Below, piece after piece: positions 1 through 5,674 of a stretch of DNA of 5,975 bases; the stretch's first letter is position 1, and the number at the start of each line of letters is the position of its first letter. The notes beneath the pieces were generated by a model that saw only the letters and a program-made list of their open reading frames with translations, ran no database searches and was not told where the DNA came from. A program made the position numbers and the translations under genes. The DNA is taken from NCBI GenBank assembly GCA_007571185.1, contig RKRX01000205.1, positions 1 through 5,975 of the forward strand, in the 5' to 3' direction. The stretch comes from Oceanicaulis sp. (GTDB lineage Bacteria; Pseudomonadota; Alphaproteobacteria; Caulobacterales; Maricaulaceae).

Positions 1-421
1 GAGCCAGGGCTTGCCCCGCCTGCAACAGCTCTATAGAAATGCCGTCAGGACTCTTCACAAAAGCCATGCGGCCGTCGCGAGGCGGGCGATGGATGGTGTG
101 CCCCATGGCATGCAGCCGGGCGCAAAGCGCATAGATATCAGGCGCCTGATAGGCCAGATGGCCAAAATTGCGACCGCTGTCATACTCTTGCCCATCCCAG
201 TTATGCGTCAACTCGATCATCGGCGGCCCCTCTGGCGAGACAAGAGCGCCTTTATGCCCACTTGTCTTGCGAATATCTTCAGGAGCAGCCAAGAAAACCA
301 GTGTGAAGCGCCCGGTTTTGTTTTCGGTGCGCCGCACCTCTTTCAGACCCAGACCGTCACAATAAAATCTCAGCGACTCATCAATGTCATTCACGCGCAC
401 CATGGTGTGCAGATAGCGCAT
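1..421 (-). CDS. gloA: Lactoylglutathione lyase (glyoxalase I), C-terminus cut by window edge
   Basis: Glyoxalase I isomerises the hemithioacetal of methylglyoxal and glutathione to S-lactoylglutathione in the cytosol, the first step of methylglyoxal detoxification. The 140 residues visible begin MRYLHTMVRV and follow the vicinal-oxygen-chelate fold. The four expected metal ligands are present: His5 (YLHTM), Glu70 (MIELTHNW), His88 (FGHLAY) and Glu131 (SIELLQ). The motif FVKSPDGISIELLQ near residues 121-134 is typical of proteobacterial GloA. The frame is still open at the left edge. Relatives I recall run only some 5-15 residues further, so nearly the whole protein is here. The start is fixed by a strong AAGGAG on the minus strand at 430-435, 8 nt before the ATG. 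It lies 52 nt after the membrane-protein gene and probably shares its transcript. The family call is firm; metal preference (Ni or Zn) cannot be read from the sequence. Confidence 0.93.
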   Translation of the reverse strand, partial: MRYLHTMVRVNDIDESLRFYCDGLGLKEVRRTENKTGRFTLVFLAAPEDIRKTSGHKGALVSPEGPPMIELTHNWDGQEYDSGRNFGHLAYQAPDIYALCARLHAMGHTIHRPPRDGRMAFVKSPDGISIELLQAGQALA

Positions 422-473
422 GTCGATCACTCCTTATAGGAAGGGAAGAGAAAGGCGACATCGCCCGATCTGT

Positions 474-1028
474 TCAATCCCTGGTTGTAGTTTTACCGGC
501 TCTATCGATATTGCGCGCCCATTTAGGACGAGCGCGCCAACCCGTATCTTCAATAGGCTGGCCACGCGCCCGCGCCAAGGCGTGATTGAACGGTTCAGGC
601 GCGCGCAGGTGATGAAAACGCGCAAACAGCGCCGCGATGAAAGCCCAGATGAAGACAATCCCGAAAAACAGCGAGAACATGAACACATAACCTGTGCGTC
701 CGCCCCATTCAGGGGCGCCCAAAACCCGCCAGATCATGTCATAGAGCAAGGGCGTCGCCACAAAGGCCGCCGGGCTGATCACGATCACCGCCAGCAGCGC
801 GCCAGCGGTGTACAACATCCAGCGTGGTTGAAAACAGGACACATAGAGCCGGACGAACACATCCTCCTCAATTCCATCAACAGTGACAGGCCGGGTGGCG
901 CGACGCGCGGTGTATTCGAACCGCGCCTCGGTGGTCAAGCAGCGCACGAATAAAGCCCAAAGCACCAGACAGACCACAGCGAACACAAGAGCGAGGGCCG
1001 GAAGAATGTAGAGCGGCGGATACGGCAT
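474..1028 (-). CDS. Conserved-looking small membrane protein of unknown function, three predicted helices
   Basis: This 184-residue protein is not one I can assign to a named family. It shows three clear hydrophobic segments, roughly residues 6-28, 71-95 and 113-136. Between the first two is a charged stretch, about residues 32-68, carrying a short basic and then acidic pattern (ARRATRP, then DGIEEDVF). After the third helix a hydrophilic tail of about 45 residues starts with RFHHLRAPEPFNHAL and is rich in arginine. By the positive-inside rule the arginine-rich tail is probably cytoplasmic. The ATG lies 10 nt after the stop of the ada-like gene, so translational coupling is likely; the bases just upstream (AATCTCCTTC on the minus strand) hold no Shine-Dalgarno sequence. 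No other good start is visible nearby. A role in the same electrophile or alkylation response is a guess from position only. Confidence 0.8.
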   Translation of the reverse strand: MPYPPLYILPALALVFAVVCLVLWALFVRCLTTEARFEYTARRATRPVTVDGIEEDVFVRLYVSCFQPRWMLYTAGALLAVIVISPAAFVATPLLYDMIWRVLGAPEWGGRTGYVFMFSLFFGIVFIWAFIAALFARFHHLRAPEPFNHALARARGQPIEDTGWRARPKWARNIDRAGKTTTRD

Positions 1029-1038
1029 GAAGGAGATT

Positions 1039-1917
1039 TTAACCCGTTACAGCCTCATAAGCGAGCATGGCGCGCTTGCGGTCCAGCCCCCAGTGATACC
1101 CTGTCAGCCGTCCATCAGCAGCGAGCACTCGATGGCAAGGAATCAGCCAGCTGACCGGATTGGCGCCCACCGCTGCACCCACCGCACGCGCAGCGCCGGG
1201 TTTGCCCATATGATTGGCCAGATCACCGTAACCAACAGTTCTGCCCGGTGGAATCCGCAACAGCGCGCGCCAGACCTGCCGCCGGAAGGGAGCGCCATAG
1301 AGCGCCAGAGGCAGCGCGGTTCGGCCCGATTGGGCCTCAAACACCCGCGCGCCCCAACACACCGCCAGCGCATTGTCACGCTCGAACCGCGCAGCTGGAA
1401 ATCGGCGGGCCAGATCCTCAAACGCAGCGTCTTCCTCACCAGGAGCAGCGAAGGCCAGTCCCGACAATCCGCGCGGGGCAATCAGAAACACCGCAGGTCC
1501 AAAGGGCGAGGGCGAAACCCCGTGCCGGAACACAAGCGCCTGCCCACCCGATTTCACCTCACCGGGGGTGGCGGCTTCTTCTGCGATGAACACATCATGC
1601 AGGCGCGAAGAGCCCGATAATCCTACCTCCAGCGCCGTATCGAGCACGCTGGCGCCATCCACCAGCAGACGACGCGCGCAGGCATGCGTAAGAGCCTGTA
1701 ACAGTTTCTTCGGACTCGCGCCGGTCCAACGCGTGAACAGACGTTGGAAATGATGTGGCGACAACCCTGTGGAGGCGGCGATGGCTTTGAGATCGGGTTG
1801 TTCGCGCCAGTTATCGGACAAATACGAGAGGGCGGCGATCACCCGGTCATAATCCGAAGCGCGGCGTGACAACCGGTCAAAGACGATGTCCGGGGAAAGA
1901 GTGCGTGTATCAGTCAT
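1039..1917 (-). CDS. Ada-like protein: AraC-type HTH fused to O6-methylguanine-DNA methyltransferase
   Basis: The protein is a suicide DNA repair enzyme that moves the methyl group of O6-methylguanine to its own cysteine, joined to a probable transcription-regulator domain. With the ATG at 1917 it is 292 residues. Residues about 25-120 form the AraC-type domain, with helix-turn-helix units near 41-62 (LKAIAASTGLSPHHFQRLF) and 89-110. Residues about 126-200 match the N-terminal lobe of the methyltransferase, and 205-290 the catalytic domain. The acceptor is Cys261 in IPCHRVL. Tyr230, the probable arginine finger Arg244 (GAARAVG) and Asn253 (GANPVSW) are where expected. The N-terminal zinc domain of E. 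coli Ada, which senses methylphosphotriesters, is absent; this HTH-plus-methyltransferase layout is a known bacterial arrangement. An upstream in-frame GTG at 1953 would add 12 residues but has no better ribosome site. It is the first gene of a probable operon with the membrane protein and gloA. Confidence 0.92.
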   Translation of the reverse strand: MTDTRTLSPDIVFDRLSRRASDYDRVIAALSYLSDNWREQPDLKAIAASTGLSPHHFQRLFTRWTGASPKKLLQALTHACARRLLVDGASVLDTALEVGLSGSSRLHDVFIAEEAATPGEVKSGGQALVFRHGVSPSPFGPAVFLIAPRGLSGLAFAAPGEEDAAFEDLARRFPAARFERDNALAVCWGARVFEAQSGRTALPLALYGAPFRRQVWRALLRIPPGRTVGYGDLANHMGKPGAARAVGAAVGANPVSWLIPCHRVLAADGRLTGYHWGLDRKRAMLAYEAVTG

Positions 1918-2089
1918 GATCGTATCCTGCCTGTCAGACAAACCCGCCGCCACCCGATTCTTGCGACAGGCTGAAATCGGAGTTGCGATCTGTGTGAGCC
2001 CTGTTTGTCACTCCTGCCGTGCCCGGAGTCAGCGCCCGTGTAAACCCCGGACTTTCCTACACTCCAATCGGAGTTTAGAGTGTCTCACC
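1918..2089. promoter_or_regulatory. Divergent promoter region between ada-like gene and lolA, with repeated GGAGT/ACTCC pentamers
   Basis: Both flanking genes must start transcription here, yet I see no strong sigma-70 pair. On the plus strand TTGTCA (2005-2010) resembles a -35 box but lacks a matching -10; TTGCGA (1961-1966) with TGCGAT (1984-1989) at 17 bp is weak. More striking are five copies of one pentamer: GGAGT at 1979-1983, 2025-2029 and 2070-2074, and its complement ACTCC at 2010-2014 and 2061-2065. Two inverted pairs result, one with a 10-bp spacer (2010-2029) and one with a 4-bp spacer (2061-2074). The first and last forward copies sit in an exact 10-bp direct repeat, AATCGGAGTT, at 1975-1984 and 2066-2075. 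These could be operator sites, possibly for the neighbouring HTH protein; that is inference. No E. coli-type Ada box (AAAGCGCA) is present in the spacer. Confidence 0.5.
1925..1928 (-). promoter_or_regulatory. Ribosome binding site that sets the ada-like start
   Basis: The minus strand reads AGGA here, inside GGCAGGATACGATC followed by ATG, a 7-nt spacer. This favours the ATG at 1917 over the in-frame GTG at 1953. Confidence 0.6.
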
Positions 2090-2773
2090 ATGGATATAAT
2101 TGCACGACTCTTCTCCGCCGCACTGACCGTTTCCGCCTCTGTCGAGAATCCCGCTCCGGCGGCGGCAGCGCTGATAGAAACCGAATTCGCCCAGATCTCA
2201 CCGGAAACGGCCGCCCGGCGCGCCGAGGCTTGGCTGATCAGCCTGGACACTCTGCGCGCACGGTTCGTGCAGATCGCCCCCGATAACGTTCCCAGCACCG
2301 GAATAGTGGAAATCGACCGTCCAGGCCGGGCGCGCTTTGACTATGATGATCCCAGTCCTGTGCTTGTGGTCGCCGACGGGGCGACCATCGCCATCGCTGA
2401 TTTCGCGCTGGAAACGCTTGATCGCACGCCGATCGGTGCGACCCCGCTGCGCTTTTTGCTTGGAAGAAACCCCGATCTTGCCGGATCAGGCGTGGTGGTG
2501 CATGCGGACCGCCATGACGGGCGGCTTCACGTGACAATGGAAGACCCCGGCGGCGAAGCAGAGGGTCAACTGACTCTGGTGTTTGATGATCCCCAGCCCG
2601 ATGCCGGGGCGGAGACCATGATGCTGGCGGGCTGGTACGTCACCGATGCGCTAGGCGGTCTGACCGAAGTCAGCCTGTTGGATGTTGAGACCGGTATCAG
2701 GATCAATCCGCGCCGGTTCATCCTTGATGAGGAAGACATAACGCGCGATACCCGGCGACGGCGCGGGCGCTAA
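2090..2773 (+). CDS. lolA: Outer-membrane lipoprotein carrier protein LolA family
   Basis: LolA carries lipoproteins released by LolCDE across the periplasm to the outer membrane. The 227-residue product starts MDIIARLFSAALTVSAS, a weak signal peptide with hydrophobic residues 3-18 and an alanine-rich stretch (22-27) offering an AxA-type cleavage site. The body shows the family pattern: a helix ending LRARFVQ (about 55-61), then GIVEIDRPGRARFDY (71-85), PSPVLVVADG, and LDRTPIGATPLRFLL. Late strands (GGLTEVSLLDV, then INPRRFIL) complete the open barrel, and the tail is very basic (RRRRGR). I chose the ATG at 2090 because the frame upstream, although open to 1886, overlaps the divergent ada-like gene and lacks family features. 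The ribosome site is poor: GGAG at 2070-2073 is 16 nt away and lies within a hairpin, while AGAG at 2077-2080 is weak but well placed. The gene is convergent with uppP, their stops overlapping by 4 bp. Whether it is the cell's main LolA or a paralogue cannot be told. Confidence 0.85.
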   Translation: MDIIARLFSAALTVSASVENPAPAAAALIETEFAQISPETAARRAEAWLISLDTLRARFVQIAPDNVPSTGIVEIDRPGRARFDYDDPSPVLVVADGATIAIADFALETLDRTPIGATPLRFLLGRNPDLAGSGVVVHADRHDGRLHVTMEDPGGEAEGQLTLVFDDPQPDAGAETMMLAGWYVTDALGGLTEVSLLDVETGIRINPRRFILDEEDITRDTRRRRGR

Positions 2774-2797
2774 AGCGCCCACCAAAACAGGGCGCCC
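2765..2797. repeat. Inverted repeats over the overlapping lolA and uppP stop codons, possible two-way terminator
   Basis: GGGCGC (2765-2770) and GCGCCC (2775-2780) flank TAAA, giving a six-GC-pair hairpin whose loop contains the lolA stop. A second GGGCGC (2790-2795, within GGGCGCCC) can pair instead with 2775-2780 across a 9-nt loop. The two structures exclude each other. Neither is followed by a T run on either strand, so this is not a standard intrinsic terminator, although its place between convergent genes suits transcript ending or 3' end protection. Confidence 0.4.
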
Positions 2798-3570
2798 GCT
2801 AAAGCAACGCGGTAAATCACAAACGGCAGGAAACCGATTCTGCCCACTATGCGCATGAGGACGGCAATCGCCGCAAAGGCCGCAAGGAAGGACAACACCG
2901 CCACGATCAAGCCATCGATGAGGCTAGCGCCAAGGTCAGCCCCGCGCGCCAACTCGATCCCGGACAGCAGACCGAATGCGGCGATGACCGGCACGGCCAT
3001 CAGCATGGAAAAGCGCGCCGCCTCAGGCCGGGTCATTCCCAAGGCGCGCGCCGCTGTCATGGTCACGCCGGAACGAGACGATCCGGGGATCAGCGCCGCC
3101 ATCTGAGCCAAACCAATCAGGAAAGCGCCGCGCCAGCTAAGGGTCTTGATGGTGATGTCCTGCCTGCAGAAATGATCCGTCAGCCAGAGCGGCAGCGCCA
3201 GGATCAGAGTCGCCCATGCGATCACCAGCGGAGAACGTAAAGCATCCGCCAAACCGGACACATACAGCCCTGCCCCTGTAATCAGCACAGGAGGGGTCGT
3301 CAGCGCGATGAGCAAGGCCAGCCGACCACCCCCGGTCATCTTCCCGGTTAAAAGCGCCAGCTTGCCGATGACCATATGACCCGTATCGGTGCGGAAATAC
3401 ACCAGAACGGCAAACAGCGCGCCCAGATGAGCCATCACATCAATCAGCGGACCCTGATCGGCCATGCCCATGACCCGCGGCGCCAGAATCAAATGCGCTG
3501 AAGAGGAAATAGGAAGAAATTCAGTGACGCCCTGGACCAAAGCCAGAATGATGAGATGAACCAGGTCCAT
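2770..3570 (-). CDS. uppP: Undecaprenyl-diphosphate phosphatase, BacA/UppP family
   Basis: UppP dephosphorylates undecaprenyl diphosphate at the inner membrane so the carrier lipid can be reused for peptidoglycan and other surface polymers; high levels give bacitracin resistance in known cases. The 266-residue product has the usual length and is hydrophobic throughout, with about seven or eight membrane segments. Both signature motifs are present: QGVTEFLPISSSAHL at residues 13-27, with Gln13 and Glu17 as the (E/Q)xxxE pair and His26, and PGSSRSGVT at 162-170 with the catalytic-site Arg166. The frame is open upstream to an ATG at 3741, but the family start is MDLVHLIILAL at 3570, backed by AAGGAG at 3578-3583. 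Its TAG stop overlaps the lolA TAA on the other strand by 4 bp. It is transcribed alone or with nothing visible here, from the spacer shared with the GST gene. Confidence 0.97.
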   Translation of the reverse strand: MDLVHLIILALVQGVTEFLPISSSAHLILAPRVMGMADQGPLIDVMAHLGALFAVLVYFRTDTGHMVIGKLALLTGKMTGGGRLALLIALTTPPVLITGAGLYVSGLADALRSPLVIAWATLILALPLWLTDHFCRQDITIKTLSWRGAFLIGLAQMAALIPGSSRSGVTMTAARALGMTRPEAARFSMLMAVPVIAAFGLLSGIELARGADLGASLIDGLIVAVLSFLAAFAAIAVLMRIVGRIGFLPFVIYRVALAGALFWWAL

Positions 3571-3781
3571 CGTGTGTCTCCTTGTTCGGCAGGGCGGACA
3601 GTGCGCGCTAAAACAGGATTCGCCAAGTGAGAAGTCAGGCGTTCCTGACAGACTTGAACACCGATCATGGCGAGAGCCTGGTCCCACTCTGATCCCGACT
3701 GACACTCGAGACGGTGAACAAACTGCAATTTTTATGGACAAGCCCGCTTAAGATTGGAGCCGAACAAGGGTAAATCGACCC
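3571..3781. promoter_or_regulatory. Divergent spacer between uppP and gst, with a perfect inverted repeat
   Basis: This 211-bp spacer has no convincing gene and must hold promoters for both neighbours. The clearest structure is GTCAGG (3634-3639), CGTT, CCTGAC (3644-3649), a perfect 6-bp inverted repeat. It is flanked by AAGTC (3632-3636) and GACTT (3651-3655), so nearly the whole of 3632-3655 is symmetric apart from a small offset. It could be an operator or an RNA hairpin in the uppP leader. A TAAGAT at 3749-3754 might be a -10 box for gst, but no good -35 stands upstream. The gst ribosome site is probably AAGGG at 3766-3770, 11 nt before its ATG. A CTCGAG palindrome at 3705-3710 is probably chance. 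Confidence 0.45.
3578..3583 (-). promoter_or_regulatory. Ribosome binding site that sets the uppP start
   Basis: The minus strand reads AAGGAG here, 7 nt before the ATG at 3570. It rules out the 57-residue upstream extension, which has no family similarity. Confidence 0.8.
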
Positions 3782-4459
3782 ATGCGCATACTTCATCACT
3801 GGTCGCTAGACCCCGGATCCCGACAGATCCGAATCGCCCTGAGCGAAAAATCGCTAACATTCGAGACTGAATACCAGCGCTTCTGGGAAGCGCCGGATGA
3901 CCTGATAGCGCTCAACCCCTCCGGCCTGCCGCCGGTTCTGGTGGAAGAGACCGACAGGGGTCGCCTCGTGTTGTGCGAGCCCCGGGCGATCCTGGAATAT
4001 CTGGAAGAGCGCTATCCTGAGCCCCCGCTCCTGCCCTCTACCCTCTCCGACCGGGCCGAAGCACGTCGGCTGGCGGCCTGGTTTGACGGCAAGTTCACCG
4101 CAGAGGTCAACGCCTGTCTGCTCCATGAGAAGCTGGAAAAGCGCATCCAGTCCCTAGGAGCGCCCGACACGGATGCGATCCGAGCGGGACGTGATGGTCT
4201 GCGCTGGCATCTCGATTATGTCAGCACTCTGCTCGACCAGCGCGATGGACTGGCCGGTCCACGCTTCACACTGGCCGATCTGGCCGCCGCGGCGCATTTG
4301 TCCTGTCTGGATTATCTCGGTGATGTCCCTTGGGATGACTTCCCGCTGGTCAAGGCATGGTATCAGCGCATCAAATGCCGCCCGTCCTTCCGCGCCATTC
4401 TCGCCGACCGGCTGCCCGGTTACCCGCCCATAAGCGGTTACCAGGATCTGGATTTCTAG
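3782..4459 (+). CDS. Glutathione S-transferase family protein
   Basis: The 225-residue product has the two-domain cytosolic GST layout. Residues 1-80 form the thioredoxin-like domain: an N-terminal strand MRILHHW, then SLDPGSRQIRIAL at 8-20, matching the usual SxxSRxxRIAL helix start, a probable cis-proline at Pro51 (SGLPPVLVE), and Glu66 in LCEPRAILEYL. Residues about 88-215 are the all-helical domain, with the FTLADLAAAAHL capping motif and WYQRIKCRPSFRAIL. In most GSTs the Glu is followed by Ser, which contacts the gamma-glutamyl group of glutathione; here it is Pro67, so glutathione binding may be altered. The substrate is unknown. queG starts 3 nt after its stop, so the two are probably co-transcribed and translationally coupled. 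I recall GST genes beside queG in other Alphaproteobacteria, without having checked. Class assignment is not possible by eye. Confidence 0.9.
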   Translation: MRILHHWSLDPGSRQIRIALSEKSLTFETEYQRFWEAPDDLIALNPSGLPPVLVEETDRGRLVLCEPRAILEYLEERYPEPPLLPSTLSDRAEARRLAAWFDGKFTAEVNACLLHEKLEKRIQSLGAPDTDAIRAGRDGLRWHLDYVSTLLDQRDGLAGPRFTLADLAAAAHLSCLDYLGDVPWDDFPLVKAWYQRIKCRPSFRAILADRLPGYPPISGYQDLDF

Positions 4460-4462
4460 GTC

Positions 4463-5575
4463 ATGAACACTCCCGCCGAACAAACTGAGCGGGTCAAAGC
4501 GCTAGCGCTTGAAACGGGCTTCTCAGTGGCGCGGGTCACGCGCTGCGATGGACCATGGGCGGCGGGAGAACGGTTGAAAACCTTTGTGGGTGAAGGCCGG
4601 CACGGCGCCATGACGTGGATGGAGAACACGCTCGAACGGCGCGTCCATCCCACTCATATGTGGCCTGACGCCCGGTCCGCCGTGGTAGTGGGGCTCAATT
4701 ACGGTCCTGAACGCGATCCGCTGGAAACCCTGGACCACAAGGATGAGGCTGCAATCAGCGTCTACGCCCGGAACAGGGATTATCACGACCTGATGAAGAC
4801 ACGGCTCAAGCGCTTTGCCAGCGTTTTTCACCGCAAGACCGGTGAAGAGGTGAAGGTATTTGTGGACACCGCACCGCTGATGGAAAAACCGCTTGCCCAT
4901 CTCGCCGGGCTCGGCTGGCAGGGCAAACACACTAATCTGGTCAGCCGCACCTATGGCAGCTGGTTGTTTCTGGGGGTGATGCTCACCGCAGCGGAACTGG
5001 CGCCGGACACGCCCGAAACCGATCATTGCGGCTCATGCCAAGCCTGTCTGGACGCCTGCCCCACCCGGGCTTTTCCCGCGCCCTACCATATCGATGCCAG
5101 GCGGTGCATTTCCTATCTGACGATCGAACACAAGGGGCCCATACCCCGCGCTTTCCGCATCCCCATGGGCAACCGGGTTTATGGGTGTGACGACTGTCTC
5201 GCCGTGTGCCCGTGGAATACATTCGCTCAGGTTAGCCGGGAAGTCGCTTTTCATTCCCGTGAAGCGCTGGACGGGCCAAAACTGGCTGAACTGGCGGCGC
5301 TGGATGATAAAGGATTTCGCACGCTCTTCAAAGGATCGCCGATCAAGCGGATAGGACGGGACCGTTTCATCCGCAATGTCATGATTGCGCTGGGCAATTG
5401 CGAAAACCCCGCCCTGGCCGGGCAGGCCATAGCGCGCCTGGATGATGAAAGCGCGCTGGTGCGCGGGGCGGCGATCTGGGCGCTGGGGCGACTTGATCCT
5501 GAACGCTTTAACGCCGAACGACACCAGCGCCGAGACGCAGAGCCCGATCCCGACGTCAGGTCCGAATGGCATTAG
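4463..5575 (+). CDS. queG: Epoxyqueuosine reductase QueG
   Basis: QueG reduces epoxyqueuosine to queuosine in the anticodon loop of GUN-anticodon tRNAs (Asp, Asn, His, Tyr), the last step of queuosine synthesis, using a cobalamin cofactor and two [4Fe-4S] clusters in the cytosol. The 370-residue protein is of normal length. Residues 1-180 are the cobalamin-binding catalytic part, with SVYARNRDYHDLMKTRL at 99-115 and FVDTAPLMEKPLAHLAGLGW at 133-152; Asp135 is the probable catalytic acid. The ferredoxin-like part carries eight cysteines: 189, 192, 195 and 199, then 215, then 242, 245 and 249, enough for two clusters. Residues about 300-345 form the C-terminal HEAT-like repeat thought to contact tRNA (PALAGQAIARLDDES, VRGAAIWALGRL). 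The last 25 residues are charged and look disordered. It follows the GST gene by 3 nt, with no separate strong ribosome site. No convincing terminator follows on the plus strand. Confidence 0.97.
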   Translation: MNTPAEQTERVKALALETGFSVARVTRCDGPWAAGERLKTFVGEGRHGAMTWMENTLERRVHPTHMWPDARSAVVVGLNYGPERDPLETLDHKDEAAISVYARNRDYHDLMKTRLKRFASVFHRKTGEEVKVFVDTAPLMEKPLAHLAGLGWQGKHTNLVSRTYGSWLFLGVMLTAAELAPDTPETDHCGSCQACLDACPTRAFPAPYHIDARRCISYLTIEHKGPIPRAFRIPMGNRVYGCDDCLAVCPWNTFAQVSREVAFHSREALDGPKLAELAALDDKGFRTLFKGSPIKRIGRDRFIRNVMIALGNCENPALAGQAIARLDDESALVRGAAIWALGRLDPERFNAERHQRRDAEPDPDVRSEWH

Positions 5576-5597
5576 GCTCCATCCGCGCATACACCTC

Positions 5598-5630
5598 GAC
5601 AAAAAACAACACCATGGAACCGCCATAGCG
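5598..5630 (-). terminator. Probable intrinsic terminator of the right-edge beta-barrel gene
   Basis: On the minus strand CGCTATGG (5630-5623), a CGGTT loop and CCATGGTG (5617-5610) pair as an 8-bp stem with two G-U wobbles. A T-rich run, TTGTTTTTTGTCG, follows directly at 5609-5597. The site lies 45 nt after the stop at 5675. On the plus strand the wobbles become A-C mismatches and no T run follows, so it acts one way only. It also falls beyond the queG stop. Confidence 0.65.
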
Positions 5631-5674
5631 TTCTTCAGACCGGGTTATGACAACCGCTGCGATCAGGCGCCCGA

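Noticed and set aside
120..133. AAAGCGCA, the E. coli Ada box sequence, near position 124
   Set aside because: It falls within gloA coding sequence, more than 1.7 kb from the ada-like promoter, so it is probably chance.
454..465. Short hairpin GGCGACATCGCC between the membrane-protein gene and gloA, read as a terminator
   Set aside because: The usable stem is only four pairs and the minus-strand sequence after it is a mixed pyrimidine stretch, not a T run; the genes are better read as one transcript.
1027..1620. Plus-strand open frame of 197 codons, preceding and opposite the ada-like gene
   Set aside because: It is antisense to a clear Ada-like coding region, has low-complexity arginine- and proline-rich text and no family features.
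1956..2030. GANTC sites (1956-1960, 2026-2030; also 3617-3621) as CcrM methylation control
   Set aside because: CcrM is likely in this class, but two or three sites are little above chance and do not line up with promoter elements.
1886..2089. 68-residue N-terminal extension of LolA
   Set aside because: It overlaps the divergent ada-like start, is cysteine- and arginine-rich with no signal peptide, and LolA similarity begins only after the ATG at 2090.
3571..3741. 57-residue N-terminal extension of UppP
   Set aside because: The family start MDLVHL has a strong AAGGAG; the extension shows no membrane segment or conservation.
4497..4510. Perfect 14-bp palindrome AAGCGCTAGCGCTT near the start of queG
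   Set aside because: It lies inside codons for KALAL and roughly 0.4 such palindromes are expected by chance in a window this size, so I do not treat it as a site.
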